DNA from: Calothrix brevissima NIES-22 | GTDB lineage: Bacteria; Cyanobacteriota; Cyanobacteriia; Cyanobacteriales; Nostocaceae | Length of the DNA stretch: 64,000 nt | Direction of reading: 5' to 3' | NCBI RefSeq assembly: GCF_002367995.1 | Contig: NZ_AP018207.1 | Span: 4,029,083 to 4,093,082 of the forward strand | Shown: positions 1-11,276 of the stretch, piece by piece | Numbering within the stretch: the first letter of the stretch is position 1 | Layout: each line of letters opens with the position of its first letter | Made by a program: the position numbers and the translations under genes | Notes under the pieces: model-generated | What the model was told of the DNA's origin: nothing | The model's database searches: none | Seen by the model: only the letters and a program-made list of their open reading frames with translations

Positions 1-72
1 GGGCTTTTGAGAAAGCAATCATTTAGCGCGGAAACCCCACCTTAATACCACTAAATGGTGAGAATATTTCGA

Positions 73-1104
73 TTAACCTTCAATTCTGGCAGAATTCTCT
101 TGCATATATAATTCCCTAGCGGGAAAAGGTATTTTAATTCCCTCTTCTTGATAGCGTTTGTGTAACTTCTTAATAAATAAATGTCTGCCAATGCGCTGGT
201 CAAAAAATTCATTAACGCGCATATAAAGAGTAAAATCTATACTAAAATCACCAAATTTATGAAATCTGATATAAGGTTCATTAGCAATTAATTGTGGTGC
301 AATCTCTTGCATTACTTCCTTAGCAACTTGCACAGTCACTTTTTCGACATGTTCTAAATCGCTTTCATAATCAACCCCAACATTCAGCGTTAAAGTAATT
401 TCCTTAACAGGTAAATGATAATTAATAAAAATTGCCGAAGCTAATTTAGAATTAGGCACAATTATTACATTATTAGAAAGCTCTCTAATGGTCGTATTGC
501 GCCAAGAAATATCTATTACATATCCTTCATGATTATCTGCTAGCTTAACGTAATCTCCAGTTCTAACTTGCTTAGAGATTATTAAATAAAATCCAGAAAA
601 TAAATTTTCTAAAGTGTCCTTAAGTGCTAAACCAACTGCTAAACCGCTAATACCTAATGTTGTGACAACCGGTGTAATTTCCACACCGACAGTTTGCAAT
701 AAAATTAGAGAACCGAGAACGATAACAGAAACCTTAGCGATATTAGAAAGTAGTGAAGCGGATACGCCTTCGGTTCTGTGGGTAAATACATTGACAAACC
801 CAGCGCTCAACCTTGCCAAAACTAGCGTGACTGAGTAAAGTACAATTACAGTAATAGATTTTTGCAGTAAATTAGCAATATCTGGCTTAATTGGCGCACT
901 CAGAATCGCTGCCGAAAATCCTGCAAGGGCAAACCAAATAAAAGTCATGCGATGCAGAGAAGAAAATAAAATTTCACTTCCAGGAATCTTGGTATTACTG
1001 ACAAATACTTTCAATTTCTTAAAGAGAAACTTTTCCCCAATTATTCCCGCTAGTAAGCCAGCAAGAAGAAATACAATCGGCAGAATCCATTGCATCATCA
1101 TCAT
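73..1104 (-). CDS. MscS-family mechanosensitive ion channel
   Basis: This inner-membrane channel protein of about 343 residues probably opens under membrane tension to release solutes during hypo-osmotic shock. Hydrophobic segments lie near residues 6-25, 53-72, 82-105 and 120-140. They are followed by the pore-helix region GISGLAVGLALKDTLENLF and the beta-domain start VRTGDYVKL, which are hallmarks of the MscS family. The start has a TTG followed by four consecutive ATG codons (1104, 1101, 1098, 1095); I take the first ATG, but any of them could be used. It stands alone, with repeat-rich DNA upstream. The family call is firm; the physiological role is inferred. Confidence 0.9.
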   Translation of the reverse strand: MMMMQWILPIVFLLAGLLAGIIGEKFLFKKLKVFVSNTKIPGSEILFSSLHRMTFIWFALAGFSAAILSAPIKPDIANLLQKSITVIVLYSVTLVLARLSAGFVNVFTHRTEGVSASLLSNIAKVSVIVLGSLILLQTVGVEITPVVTTLGISGLAVGLALKDTLENLFSGFYLIISKQVRTGDYVKLADNHEGYVIDISWRNTTIRELSNNVIIVPNSKLASAIFINYHLPVKEITLTLNVGVDYESDLEHVEKVTVQVAKEVMQEIAPQLIANEPYIRFHKFGDFSIDFTLYMRVNEFFDQRIGRHLFIKKLHKRYQEEGIKIPFPARELYMQENSARIEG

Positions 1105-1107
1105 CAA

Positions 1108-1471
1108 TTTGCAAGTAGCTATTTAAGATTAGGGTACTTAGTTAGGGTAACTCACAATGGATAAATTTTACCTTGTAAGTTCGCTCAGTAACCGTGTGAG
1201 ATTTTATGGATTTATAGAACTTCTACCTCTGGCTGTAGCATCGCATCTTATAAAGCGACGATATAGTTCACACCAGCTACATGATATAAATACTGGGGAT
1301 TTGTCAATGGTCAATGGTCAATAGTCAATGGTCAATGGTGTTAAATTTATTTACGTTTCGTAATATATTGGGGTTGATTTCGTGTCAATAGTTCTGTGGG
1401 TGACTGGATGATGAGGGAAGGAGAACAAGGGAGATAAATCACAAATGACTAATGACTAATGACCAATGACA
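1108..1471. repeat. Intergenic region with short tandem repeats
   Basis: This is the spacer between the divergent MscS and deacylase genes. At 1304-1338 it holds five head-to-tail copies of the heptamer TCAATGG (one variant, TCAATAG). At 1443-1474 there is a degenerate TAATGAC-type repeat that runs up to the start codon of the next gene. These are short tandemly repeated sequences (STRR) of the sort known in heterocystous cyanobacteria. No ORF or clear promoter was recognised. Confidence 0.7.
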
Positions 1472-2389
1472 ATGTACTTACCAATTATTTATCACCCAGA
1501 TTATATTGCGCCCTTACCTCCAGGACATCGCTTCCCGATGTTAAAGTTCCGCCAACTATACGAATTACTTCTAGCCGATGGAGTAGCGCAAATCGAACAA
1601 TTTCATACACCGCAAGCACCACCGGCAGAATTGATAGAGTTAGTTCACAGTAGCGATTATGTCCAAGCTTACTGTCAGGGAACCTTAGATGCGAAAGCAC
1701 AACGGCGGATTGGCTTACCTTGGAGTCCAGCATTAGCGAATCGTACCTGTGTAGCGGTTGGTGGTACAATACTCACTGCCCAACTAGCACTGACTCATGG
1801 TTTAGCTTGCAATACTGCCGGTGGAACACACCACGCCTTTCCTGATTATGGATCTGGTTTTTGTATTTTCAACGATTTAGCGATCGCATCTCGCGTATTA
1901 CAAAAACTCGGACTAGCGCAAAAAATCTTAATAGTAGATTTAGATGTCCATCAAGGCGACGGTACAGCGTTTATATTCCAAGACGACGACAGCGTATTTA
2001 CCTTTTCAATGCATTGCGAAGTCAACTTTCCCGGTACCAAACAGCAAAGCGATTTAGACGTACCCCTACCAATAGGAATGGAAGACGACGCTTATTTACA
2101 AACCTTAGCCAATTACTTACCAGATTTATTATCCCAAGTCCAACCAGATATAGTATTTTATGATGCTGGTGTAGATCCTCATATAGGCGATCGCCTGGGA
2201 AAATTAGCATTAACAGACACTGGCATTTTCCGTCGCGAAATGCAAGTTTTAACCACCTGCGTCAGCGCCGGTTACCCCGTCGCTTGCGTCATCGGTGGTG
2301 GTTACGCCGATGACTTAAACTCCCTAGTCTGGCGACACTCCCTAATACATCGCGCCGCTAGCGAAATCTACCAACAACACCAACTCTAA
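1472..2389 (+). CDS. Histone deacetylase family (acetoin-utilisation-like) deacylase
   Basis: This is a zinc-dependent arginase/deacetylase-fold enzyme of about 305 residues, expected to remove acyl groups from lysine side chains or small acetylated amines in the cytoplasm. The active-site motifs are in family order: GGTHHAF (tandem His), DLDVHQGDGT (metal-binding Asp and His), DAGVDPHIGD (second metal-binding Asp) and GGGYADD near the C-terminus. An in-frame ATG at 1466 lies inside the upstream tandem repeat, so ATG 1472, giving MYLPIIYHPDY as in relatives, is preferred. It is followed 85 bp later by the helicase gene on the same strand. The substrate is unknown. Confidence 0.88.
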   Translation: MYLPIIYHPDYIAPLPPGHRFPMLKFRQLYELLLADGVAQIEQFHTPQAPPAELIELVHSSDYVQAYCQGTLDAKAQRRIGLPWSPALANRTCVAVGGTILTAQLALTHGLACNTAGGTHHAFPDYGSGFCIFNDLAIASRVLQKLGLAQKILIVDLDVHQGDGTAFIFQDDDSVFTFSMHCEVNFPGTKQQSDLDVPLPIGMEDDAYLQTLANYLPDLLSQVQPDIVFYDAGVDPHIGDRLGKLALTDTGIFRREMQVLTTCVSAGYPVACVIGGGYADDLNSLVWRHSLIHRAASEIYQQHQL

Positions 2390-2474
2390 ATCTTTCCTTA
2401 CCTCTTTGCGCCTTTGCGCCTTTGCGTGAGATTTTTATAAATACAACTTCCGCGCAAGTAACCCAAGTTACTGA

Positions 2475-5400
2475 ATGAACAAAACCAAAGTCAGAATCTA
2501 CGAACTAGCAACCGAACTCAAACTAGACAGCAAAAAGCTACTAGTAATTTGCGATCAACTCAACATTACCGCCAAAAGCCCCAGCAGCACCATCTCCGAA
2601 TTCGAGGCAGAAAGAGTTCGCAAAGCCGCCAAACCACCAGCAGCCAAAGTTGCATCAAATTCCTCCCGGCTAAAAAAAGCCTCCGAAGATTGGGGTTACA
2701 TATTCGTAGGTTCGACAGTTGATAACTTAATCCGCCATCTCGAAGACGCATCCACCCTCAAAGCATATCCCGAATTCAACGAACGCCGAGAATACGCCCA
2801 TGAATTATTGTATGAATGTGTCGGACAAAGACCTTGTTTATTTCACATCCGGCGTAAAGGTGCGGGAAAAGCTGCAAAAGAAGAAATTTGGGAATTAATC
2901 ATCGCCACAGACTCCCCAGAAAGTAAATTACCAAGCAGACTGCAAAAACTCGGTAAAACCTTAGCATTTAAAGCCGCAGTTCAACAAAATAGCGACACCG
3001 GTTTAAAGCTACTCTCCGTCTACTTACTCCCCATCTCACGGGGACAAGCTGATGCTTACGCCGTACCCTTTAACTTACGCCTATTACCCAATCACCAACA
3101 TCATATCGGCATTCCATCATCAGTCTTTCCCCGCATAGCCGAAGCCCCGGTTTGTGGTGACTATATACCCACAGAAGAACAACTCAAAGCTTGGAAAGCG
3201 TTTCTACAAATTGAAGAAAAAATTGCGCAAGCGCGCCAATTCTGTATTTCTTATACCAGATATCACTACAACTTTAAAAGACGCATCAGTTTTGAAATTG
3301 ATATTACCTCAGCAACTCTAGACGGTTTCCCCGAAAATCCTTTAGATGAAGACAATTTTTGGGGAAGAGTAAGAAAAGCCAAAAACGACGATTTAAAACT
3401 ATTTGAAACTGCACCTACTGGTAGGAATTGGCAAGAAGGGCGGTTAATAGGTTCCATTGCAGAAATTGACCAAAAACGCTGCATAATTAGCCTCAACCTA
3501 GAACGAGATTTAGCTGATTATCTAACTAGCGGACGTTATCAACTTCCCACCACCGGCTTTTTATGTTTTGAAGCTTTGGGTGACATTAAACAAATTCAAC
3601 GTAAGAAAAAAGCCTTAGATGATTTAAATAATGGACGCACCCAAAATCCTTATTTAGGTAATTTTTTATTCGATGCTTCCCAAGCTAGACCAATTCAAAA
3701 AACGGTAGAATTAGAACCAGAAGAATTATTATTATCTACTGCAAATCCCGGTCAAAAAGCCGCCGTAGAAACCGTACTTTCCGCCGAAGATTTAATTTTA
3801 ATTCAAGGGCCACCAGGGACAGGTAAAACCACTGTCATTGCCGAAATTTGCTATCAAATTGCATTACGTGGTGGGCGAACTCTCATCGCTTCCCAAGCAA
3901 ATTTAGCAGTAGATAACGCCCTTAGTCGTTTAGTTCATAACCCCGTAATTCGGGCGATACGCAAAGGAAGGGCTGAAAAAGTTGGCGAAGAAGGACAGCC
4001 TTTTTTAGAAGATCAAGTAATCGGAACTTGGTTAGAAAATACCGCCCATGATTGCGAAACTAATCTCAGTAAACGCCGTGAAAATGTAGAATTTTACCGT
4101 CAATTACTCGCCGCAGCAGATAAATTTAATGCTTACTTCCAAGCAGAATCAGAATTTCAGCAGAGTCAACAGGAAGTAAATCAACGCCTACCAAAATTAG
4201 AGACTAACGTTAACAAGCAAGAAGAACTTTATCAGGAATCTGTAGCGAAAAAAAATCAAATTACAACTCTCATATCTGGTTTAGAAAATCTCCTCAAAGC
4301 CCCAAATATCGTTAATTGGGAAGCACCAGAAGTTACTAATTTTTTACCACATCTTAAACCATATACAGAAAATAATCATTTAGTTAAAACCTTTTTACTT
4401 AATGTCAGTAAAGCCATCAGCTTAACCGATGGACTCGGTTTACTTCGCCCCCAATGTGGTGCTTTTGGGTTAGCTGTATGGTTAAGAGAAACTGTAGTTT
4501 CGGGAATTCCTGACTTTAGAACCGCCTTAATTTACGCACAAAGTGCAACTGTAGCGATGTTAGAAGTAGCAGCCGCAGTAGAAGTTTTTAAACAACATTC
4601 GCACAATTTACAGCAATTAGAAAAGAATCATCAACAATTCTTTAGTAAACAGCATAGTTTACAACAAACAATTCAAACTTGGGAAACTCGCAAGCAAGAA
4701 ATTGAAGCAGTAATCAACGCTGTTAAAGAATGGAAATCTACAGCAAATCATCACGTGGCGGAAATCTTAGCTAATTCTCGTCAGACATCCCAAGCATTAA
4801 CAGTAGATTTGCTGCAATTACCACCAGAATTACTGACGCTGGCTAATTCTCAAAAAATATCCTTAATGCCAGCTAACTATATAGTTAATCTACCAGATTG
4901 GGAGTTATTAACAAAAGCCATAGTTTATGAAATAGAGGGTAACTTTACTGATAGGAAAGGTAGACAGCATAGTTTTAGCTACTTTTTACAGCAAAATTTT
5001 AGCCAAATTCCCCTAATATTAGAAAATAGCGATATCATTCAATGGCAAGCAATCCATACACAATTTAATAACTATCAATATCTCGAAATCAATCAGCGTA
5101 AAACTCTCGTCGAAACCACGCGGATTTTTATCCAGAGAATCCAACAAAACTATAGCAATGTCTGGGAACCTCATAACAGCCCATCTACTCTGAATAAAAT
5201 TACTCAAGAACTGATAGATATTATCTTAACAAATGCGCGTCAGTGCGTTTTCCAAGTCAAAACTGAAGCAGAAAAACAACTGCAACATTTGCAAGCACAG
5301 CTAAACGAACTGCACAACAATGAAGTTGCCCAAACTCAAATATTAAAAACTCAAACCCAGATAGAAACAGCGAGACAAGATGCTAATCTAAAACTCGAAA

Positions 5401-6968
5401 GAGCAATTAATATATTGCAAGAACTAAATCAACAGTCAAATGTACCCAATCAATTGCATACTTTAGCTGAAAAATATCTAGCAAATCAGGCTAAAATTTG
5501 GGAACATCCTCAAGAATTTTCCCAGCACGTACATACTTGGATAAATCATCTCAGTCAACTGGAAAATTTAATTTCATCTATCGAACCTTTCGCTATATTA
5601 GCGAATATTCAAATTTCTCTAGAAGAACAACTAGCAACCGTAGCAGCAGAAATTACAATTTTTCAGCAACAGCTTGAAACTTTAAAAATCAAAATAGCCG
5701 AATTAGCTGAAAGAAATCAACCCCAGCCACCAGATACTTTATTATCTCAGCGTCAGTGGTGGGAAAGAGAATGGCAAACTTTACTAGATAAATTTAAGCC
5801 TAAATCTCCCCCAGCTAACTTGTACGATTTAGAATTTTTACGCAGCATCAAAACTCAGTTTGAGTCAGGAGAACAGCAACTTAATCAAGATGAAACTCAT
5901 CTGCAAAAATATCAAGGCTTTATCCAAGATTGGATTGCAAAAGTCCGTAACCCTTCAGAACGCGATCGCAATGATTTAAGACAAATCTATTTAGACAATT
6001 GTAACGTCGTTGGTATCACCTGTGTCCAAGCAGCCGGACGAGATTTTTCCGAAGAATTTCAATCCTTTGATGTTGTCATAATCGATGAAGTTAGTAAATG
6101 TACCCCACCAGAATTACTCATTCCAGCCTTGAAAGGTAAAAAGTTAGTTATGGTAGGCGATCATCGTCAACTACCACCAATGATGGATACTAATACTTTA
6201 GAGGAAGTTGTGCAAGAAATTGGCAGTAGTAGAGAAGAATTGCAATTTTTAGAAGAATCACTATTTAAAAGCCAATTTGAAGAAGCAGATTCCAGCATTA
6301 AACAAATGCTAACTACCCAATATCGAATGCACCCTCATATTATGGGCGCAATCAATCAATTTTATCAAGGTAAACTAGAATGCGGAATTTTGCAGCCTGA
6401 TATTAAACGCGCCCATGATTTAGCGGGGGAACTTATTCAACCACAACATCATTTAATTTGGGTAAAAATGCCCAAAGAAACTGAATTTCAAGAACAGCGT
6501 GAAGGAACTTCTTTATATAATCTCCAAGAGATTGATGTAATTGAACGTATCTGTCAGCAATTTGAAAATACTTGGGCTGCAAAAGTCGCTTGTGGCGAAC
6601 CCAAAAAAGAAATAGCAGTAATTACATTTTACGGCGCACAACTGCGAAAAATCGATGAACGTTTGCAATCAGAACTTTTCCCTTCCTTGCAAATTCGTAC
6701 TGGTACAGTCGATAGATTTCAAGGTATGGAACGCCCAGTAGTAATTGTGAGTATGGTACGCAATAATAATAAAGGCGATGTGGGATTTGCAAAAAAATCA
6801 GAACGAGTGAATGTAGCCTTTTCTCGCGCCCAAGAATTACTAGTAATTGTCGGTTGTCACGATTTATTTACCCAACAATCAGGTAAAGTTGGTAGTATGT
6901 ATTCCGAGGTTGCTAATATTGTCAGTCATCATGGAGGTTTCATAGATGTTTCTCGCATCTTCAGCTAA
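2475..6968 (+). CDS. Giant superfamily-1 (DNA2/NAM7/UPF1-like) helicase with N-terminal IF2_N domain
   Basis: This 1497-residue protein is an ATP-dependent nucleic-acid helicase or translocase. Residues about 5-54 ([20 protein letters not shown]) match the small IF2_N domain normally found in translation factor IF-2. Walker A GPPGTGKT is at residues 445-452, followed by motif Ia. Motif [11 protein letters not shown] has its acidic pair at residues 1204-1205. GDHRQLPPM (III), TQYRMHP (IV), [15 protein letters not shown] (V) and NVAFSRAQ (VI) follow. About 650-700 residues separate motifs Ia and II. They are largely Gln/Glu/Leu-rich and look like a long coiled-coil insertion. The next gene overlaps it by 23 bp, so the two are almost certainly co-translated. 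The helicase family is certain; the biological role (RNA metabolism, repair or defence) is not. Confidence 0.88.
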   Translation: MNKTKVRIYELATELKLDSKKLLVICDQLNITAKSPSSTISEFEAERVRKAAKPPAAKVASNSSRLKKASEDWGYIFVGSTVDNLIRHLEDASTLKAYPEFNERREYAHELLYECVGQRPCLFHIRRKGAGKAAKEEIWELIIATDSPESKLPSRLQKLGKTLAFKAAVQQNSDTGLKLLSVYLLPISRGQADAYAVPFNLRLLPNHQHHIGIPSSVFPRIAEAPVCGDYIPTEEQLKAWKAFLQIEEKIAQARQFCISYTRYHYNFKRRISFEIDITSATLDGFPENPLDEDNFWGRVRKAKNDDLKLFETAPTGRNWQEGRLIGSIAEIDQKRCIISLNLERDLADYLTSGRYQLPTTGFLCFEALGDIKQIQRKKKALDDLNNGRTQNPYLGNFLFDASQARPIQKTVELEPEELLLSTANPGQKAAVETVLSAEDLILIQGPPGTGKTTVIAEICYQIALRGGRTLIASQANLAVDNALSRLVHNPVIRAIRKGRAEKVGEEGQPFLEDQVIGTWLENTAHDCETNLSKRRENVEFYRQLLAAADKFNAYFQAESEFQQSQQEVNQRLPKLETNVNKQEELYQESVAKKNQITTLISGLENLLKAPNIVNWEAPEVTNFLPHLKPYTENNHLVKTFLLNVSKAISLTDGLGLLRPQCGAFGLAVWLRETVVSGIPDFRTALIYAQSATVAMLEVAAAVEVFKQHSHNLQQLEKNHQQFFSKQHSLQQTIQTWETRKQEIEAVINAVKEWKSTANHHVAEILANSRQTSQALTVDLLQLPPELLTLANSQKISLMPANYIVNLPDWELLTKAIVYEIEGNFTDRKGRQHSFSYFLQQNFSQIPLILENSDIIQWQAIHTQFNNYQYLEINQRKTLVETTRIFIQRIQQNYSNVWEPHNSPSTLNKITQELIDIILTNARQCVFQVKTEAEKQLQHLQAQLNELHNNEVAQTQILKTQTQIETARQDANLKLERAINILQELNQQSNVPNQLHTLAEKYLANQAKIWEHPQEFSQHVHTWINHLSQLENLISSIEPFAILANIQISLEEQLATVAAEITIFQQQLETLKIKIAELAERNQPQPPDTLLSQRQWWEREWQTLLDKFKPKSPPANLYDLEFLRSIKTQFESGEQQLNQDETHLQKYQGFIQDWIAKVRNPSERDRNDLRQIYLDNCNVVGITCVQAAGRDFSEEFQSFDVVIIDEVSKCTPPELLIPALKGKKLVMVGDHRQLPPMMDTNTLEEVVQEIGSSREELQFLEESLFKSQFEEADSSIKQMLTTQYRMHPHIMGAINQFYQGKLECGILQPDIKRAHDLAGELIQPQHHLIWVKMPKETEFQEQREGTSLYNLQEIDVIERICQQFENTWAAKVACGEPKKEIAVITFYGAQLRKIDERLQSELFPSLQIRTGTVDRFQGMERPVVIVSMVRNNNKGDVGFAKKSERVNVAFSRAQELLVIVGCHDLFTQQSGKVGSMYSEVANIVSHHGGFIDVSRIFS

Positions 6969-8796
6969 ACCAATTGATGAGAGTCTGCAAAATATAGTCA
7001 TAGAAATTGAAACGCAAAATCCTGATTTATTAGTTGTCGCCGCCCGTCAATTACGCTATAGTTTGCAGCAAACAAATATAGAACTAACAATTACCGAACC
7101 GCGTCCATTTAACGTACTTGAAGAATTTATTATTCGTGCAGGAATTGAATTTGAACCAGCACCAACAGCCCAGGAATTAGCATCTTTATTAGGTTTAGAT
7201 CCAGTATTTGTTCAAAGTACAATTAAAAATTTACAAAAATTACAAACACTCGCCCCAAAATCACCAATTACAGTTACCGAACAAGGGCGATTATTTTACG
7301 ATAAAGGCGCAGTACCCCAGCCTCCCTATGCTGTGCAAATTTATGCGATCGCAGATTCTTTAGGCGAAACAGTAAACTTTCAAGCTGAACCATTAAATGA
7401 CGTAGTAATTAATTTCCCAACTTTGACAAGTATTTTACAACTTAATGAGTCAAATAATATAATTTCTACTTTGAATTTAGAACAAATACAAAAAAATCTT
7501 CAAGCTTCAGGTTTAGGGCTTCATGTACCAGAAACAGGAAAGATTGTCACTGCTTTTAGAAGTATAGGTTCTACACAAACTATCTGGAGAAAAATATCTT
7601 TATTTCTCATTTTTGATTCTACTACGGAAAAATTAACCATCCAACTGCGCAGAGGAAAGCAGATTTTAGATTCCCGCTCAAAATGGCTAGAATTACTGCT
7701 ATCTGAAGGTAAAATATCCTTAGATACATTATGTAAATTACCCAATGAAAGCTTAAATTTTGAGCGTGAAGCCGCCAAAAAATATCAAAATGCCGAAACA
7801 GCAGCCAGATTAGAAAAGATTCGCCAACAGGCTTTAGGTAATAGTCAGAAAAAAGACGTAATTCAATTACGCGATCGCGAAATTAATCAAAAGTTTTTAG
7901 AAATTATTAGTACAGCCAAACAACAAATTATTATTTATGCAACTTGGCTACATCATTTAAATATAAACTCCGAATTTATCGCTGCTTTGGAAGCATTAGT
8001 AAAGCGTGGCGTTTGGATAATCATTAGCTATGGATTAGAATGGGAACCAGAAAATATATTAGAAATAAAAGAAAAAATCCAAGCGATTAAAACACCTGAA
8101 GATTTACCCTCAGTACAGATTTTTGGCTTAGAAGAAGATATTTATATTCAAGAAATCATAATTGATCGAGAAATTTACCAATGTGGTTTTTATCACTGGC
8201 GTAAATATCATGAATCACACATACCATTAGGTGAATTAGTTTATCAAGTAAAAAAATCCCAGATAATCCAAGAAGCCTACGAAATTTTATCTACTCGCTG
8301 TCAAAATTATGCCCAAAAACTATGGCGACAAGCCGTAGAAAAACGCGATATTCAATTAGCCAGAGAATGTTTATGTATTTGGGGTACGCTGGGTAAGCTA
8401 GAAACCGCACTCAACCAAATACAGGAAAATAATTGGCTAGAATTACTGCCAATATATCTAAACGTGGTAATTTATAATTTAAAATCCCATAATTTAGCAG
8501 ATGATTCCCCAATTTTACAATCATCGCTATTATTACTGAGTCAGGTAGAAGAATCCGCAGCTTTTATTGAGCAATTACACTTAGCATACCGTCAATTACT
8601 CAGTGCGATCGCTCAACAAAACCCCGATACTGCTCTCAATTTACTCAACAATGAAGTGTGGGCGCAGTTTCTCCGGCTTCATATAGCTGCTGAGACTGAT
8701 TCACCTACCGAGTTTATTTCCCAACAAACTTCACAACCAAAGACAAAGCGTAAAGCCGCAGCACCTTCCACCAGAAAGAAAAAGACAAAGGCTTAA
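6946..8796 (+). CDS. PLD-like domain protein, partner of the upstream helicase
   Basis: This is a 616-residue protein of unknown function. The N-terminal third has a helical, winged-helix-like segment (about residues 60-115: [12 protein letters not shown], then [10 protein letters not shown]). Residues about 310-450 resemble a phospholipase-D-type nuclease half-domain ([16 protein letters not shown], then [14 protein letters not shown]). The canonical HxKxxxxD motif is not visible; the nearest candidate is [13 protein letters not shown], so catalysis is doubtful. The C-terminus is a Lys/Arg-rich tail that may bind nucleic acid. It starts inside the helicase gene (23 bp overlap), which implies a joint function. 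The PLD assignment is by pattern only and tentative. Confidence 0.6.
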   Translation: MFLASSAKPIDESLQNIVIEIETQNPDLLVVAARQLRYSLQQTNIELTITEPRPFNVLEEFIIRAGIEFEPAPTAQELASLLGLDPVFVQSTIKNLQKLQTLAPKSPITVTEQGRLFYDKGAVPQPPYAVQIYAIADSLGETVNFQAEPLNDVVINFPTLTSILQLNESNNIISTLNLEQIQKNLQASGLGLHVPETGKIVTAFRSIGSTQTIWRKISLFLIFDSTTEKLTIQLRRGKQILDSRSKWLELLLSEGKISLDTLCKLPNESLNFEREAAKKYQNAETAARLEKIRQQALGNSQKKDVIQLRDREINQKFLEIISTAKQQIIIYATWLHHLNINSEFIAALEALVKRGVWIIISYGLEWEPENILEIKEKIQAIKTPEDLPSVQIFGLEEDIYIQEIIIDREIYQCGFYHWRKYHESHIPLGELVYQVKKSQIIQEAYEILSTRCQNYAQKLWRQAVEKRDIQLARECLCIWGTLGKLETALNQIQENNWLELLPIYLNVVIYNLKSHNLADDSPILQSSLLLLSQVEESAAFIEQLHLAYRQLLSAIAQQNPDTALNLLNNEVWAQFLRLHIAAETDSPTEFISQQTSQPKTKRKAAAPSTRKKKTKA

Positions 8797-9387
8797 GCAA
8801 ACAAATCGCCAAAGTACAAAGTGAAAGAACCACAAAAAATTGCTTCTTCTCTGTCAACAGTTAACCGTCAACCGTCAACCGTTAACTAATTGTTAAGTAA
8901 AAGTTTATAGAGAATGGGTATAAGTTTATGAGAATATGAAACCAGAGGGAACTATTAACCTTTATCCGAAATTGGTCTTTAGCCCCTTGTAAGCAATTGC
9001 TCAAGGAAATTAACAGCAATTAATACTGCTATTTTCTATCGGAAAATGCAGGTTATTTAATTAACAACAGTTAATGTTCAAAAACTCTAATTATCCTTGC
9101 TAGTTATGGGAAATAGGGAAGGAATTACCAATGTCTCATCTACCATGCAGCAGGTAACATCCTCTACCCAAGGAATTGGAGTTTGCACTACTTGTAATGA
9201 ATTCCTAATACTAAGGGCATAAATTATTTATGCCTTTAGTATTCTTGATTGGTTGAAAAATCATTGAAATACTGATGATGGCTGGTTTTTTGGGAAAAAT
9301 CGCCTAGAAAAACTTAACACCAACATCCATGCAGAAAATCGTGTCATTGGCTACAATTTAAAGGCTGGGAGAGCCGAGGAGATTAAA
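8797..9387 (+). other. Intergenic region with possible small RNA or gshA leader
   Basis: This 590 bp stretch lacks a normal gene. It begins with GTCAACCGTCAACC-type tandem repeats (about 8858-8886). Further on are a 7-bp hairpin (AGGAATT/AATTCCT) and, at 9207-9243, a long hairpin (AATACTAAGGGCATAAA and its near complement) that could end a small transcript. A tiny ORF at 9131-9157 (MSHLPCSR) follows a GGAAGGA ribosome-site-like stretch. Whether this is a free-standing sRNA, a gshA leader or neither cannot be decided from sequence alone. Confidence 0.35.
9207..9247 (+). terminator. Hairpin, possible intrinsic terminator upstream of gshA
   Basis: About 16 bp of nearly perfect stem (AATACTAAGGGCATAA paired with TTATGCCTTTAGTATT) closes a very small loop and is followed by a modestly T-rich tail. 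It lies about 140 bp before the gshA start. It could terminate a small RNA or attenuate gshA read-through. Confidence 0.45.
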
Positions 9388-10527
9388 GTGACCTTATCAA
9401 AAGGGTTTGAAATTGAGATGTACACTGGCACACCTCAAGGTGAAATTGTCGGACTCTCTGACAAAATTGTCGAGGCTTTAGACGGATTTGTGCGCGAGCC
9501 AGATAGCCGTAACGTAGAATACATAACTAAACCTTTGCATAGTTATGAACAGCTATTGTGTGCCTTGGTGCGCCCTCGGCAAAAATTGCGCCAATACCTT
9601 CAGCAACTAGGCGATTATACTTTAATTCCCGGCAGTACCCTATCTTTGGGTAGGAGCGATCGCTTCTTCCGTTCCGATCCCACCAATCCTTATCACGATT
9701 ATATTGAGCGCAGCTACGGCACAAAAGTAGTCACAGCTAGCGTACATATCAACGTTGGTATTAGCGATCCTGAGCTATTAATGCGGGCTTGTCGCGTAAT
9801 TCGGGCAGAAGCACCCTTATTCCTCGCCCTCAGCGCTTCCTCGCCTTTTTTAGATGGTAAAGCCACTGGCTATCATTCTACCCGGTGGGGACTATTTCCC
9901 CATACCCCAGCCCGCGTACCTTTATTTGCCAGCCACGCCGATCATATCCAATGGGTAGAAGAGCAGCTAGCGGCGGGTACAATGCAAAATGTCCGCCATT
10001 TGTGGGCATCAGTACGCCCAAATGGCGATCGCCGTCCCCACGACTTAAATCGGCTAGAATTAAGAATTTGCGATTTAGTTACAGATCCCGTGGCTCTACT
10101 CGCCATTACAGCTTTGTTAGAAGCGCGGTTGTTACAAATCTTAGAAAACCCAGAAATCGATCCCTTAACTCAAAGTCAACTTTCCCATGAAGAATTGCTC
10201 GATTTAATAGCCAGCAACGAAGCAGCAGCAGCAGCGAATAGTTTAGATGCACCGCTTCAGCATTGGCAAGATGGCAGAACCATCATCGCTAGAGACTGGA
10301 TAGAACAAATGTATCAAGAAGTTTGGGCGATCGCTAAACAACAAGGATTTAGTTGTTTCCTGTCTCCCTTACACAAAATTCTCCGTGAAGGAAATGAGGC
10401 TCAACAATGGTTACAGCTACACGGCGTAGGATTTGATTCCCAACGTGTAATTTCCCAAGCAATTATTGCTATCCAAGAACGGGAATTGGAATTAGAAGAT
10501 AAATTGTGTTCCCCCTCAGTGGTGTAG
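9388..10527 (+). CDS. gshA: Glutamate-cysteine ligase, cyanobacterial type
   Basis: This enzyme makes gamma-glutamylcysteine from glutamate and cysteine with ATP, the first step of glutathione synthesis in the cytoplasm. The 379-residue sequence has the cyanobacterial GshA pattern: an N-terminal KGFEIEMYTGTPQGE, the glutamate/ATP region EYITKPLHSYEQ, SVHINVGISDP, and a RPNGDRRPHDLNRLELRICD segment of the GCS2-like fold. The start is GTG at 9388, with GAGGAG 6-11 bases upstream; an ATG at 9418 would remove the conserved FEIEMY region. It is monocistronic, with a long untranslated-looking upstream region. Confidence 0.9.
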   Translation: MTLSKGFEIEMYTGTPQGEIVGLSDKIVEALDGFVREPDSRNVEYITKPLHSYEQLLCALVRPRQKLRQYLQQLGDYTLIPGSTLSLGRSDRFFRSDPTNPYHDYIERSYGTKVVTASVHINVGISDPELLMRACRVIRAEAPLFLALSASSPFLDGKATGYHSTRWGLFPHTPARVPLFASHADHIQWVEEQLAAGTMQNVRHLWASVRPNGDRRPHDLNRLELRICDLVTDPVALLAITALLEARLLQILENPEIDPLTQSQLSHEELLDLIASNEAAAAANSLDAPLQHWQDGRTIIARDWIEQMYQEVWAIAKQQGFSCFLSPLHKILREGNEAQQWLQLHGVGFDSQRVISQAIIAIQERELELEDKLCSPSVV

Positions 10528-10814
10528 CACTACACCCCAAAACATCTAGCAAATGATAGATTTTTGTGGAGGTAAGAAAAAATCCTCTAGCAAGCAGCAG
10601 ATCGCTGTGATAGAAAAAAATTATTATTACCTTCAGCTGAGTTAATAAAACTCTCAAAATAATGTTTTGAGGGCTACATTTCTTTGTTTTAAAAATCTAA
10701 TCATTTGCTAGAGCTTGATAATTATTAATAAAACCTATAGATTGTTGCTCTTCCTTTGGTAGAATGTTACAGGATGATACATTGTTTTTGAGAATACATT
10801 CTGACCACTGAATA

Positions 10815-11276
10815 ATGCCCCAGGTAGTTTTAGTTAATCCCCTAATTCCCCCAAATACAGGCAATATCGCCCGTACTTGTGCAGCAACAGGTACGGAATT
10901 ACATTTGGTAGGGCCTTTAGGGTTTGAAATTAGCGATCGCTACCTCAAAAGAGCAGGTTTAGATTATTGGCCTTACGTTAAACTCACCTATCACGAATCA
11001 ATAGAAGCCTTTAAAGACGCGCATCAGCAACGTGGTGGGAGATTATTGGGTTTTTCTGTCAGAGGTACCGCTAATTATGCCCAATTTCAGTTTCAAGCAG
11101 ATGATTGGCTGCTGTATGGTAGCGAAACTACAGGCTTACCACCAGCAGTTATAACCGAATGCGATCGCACTCTTTACATCCCCATGACTGAACCTCACGT
11201 GCGCAGCTTAAATCTTTCCGTGAGTGTCGCCGTCAGCTTATTTGAAGCCCGTCGCCAACTGGGTTATTTACAATAA
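10815..11276 (+). CDS. trmL: tRNA (cytidine(34)-2'-O)-methyltransferase (SpoU/TrmL family)
   Basis: This 153-residue SPOUT methyltransferase is expected to 2'-O-methylate the wobble nucleotide of tRNA-Leu species using S-adenosylmethionine. The three family motifs are clear: NPLIPPNTGNIARTC near the N-terminus, LLYGSETTGLP in the middle, and IPMTEPHVRSLNLSVSVAV at the C-terminal trefoil knot that binds the cofactor. Its length is typical of the minimal, single-domain TrmL. It appears to be transcribed alone. A more general rRNA/tRNA SpoU activity cannot be excluded, but the short length favours TrmL. Confidence 0.9.
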   Translation: MPQVVLVNPLIPPNTGNIARTCAATGTELHLVGPLGFEISDRYLKRAGLDYWPYVKLTYHESIEAFKDAHQQRGGRLLGFSVRGTANYAQFQFQADDWLLYGSETTGLPPAVITECDRTLYIPMTEPHVRSLNLSVSVAVSLFEARRQLGYLQ

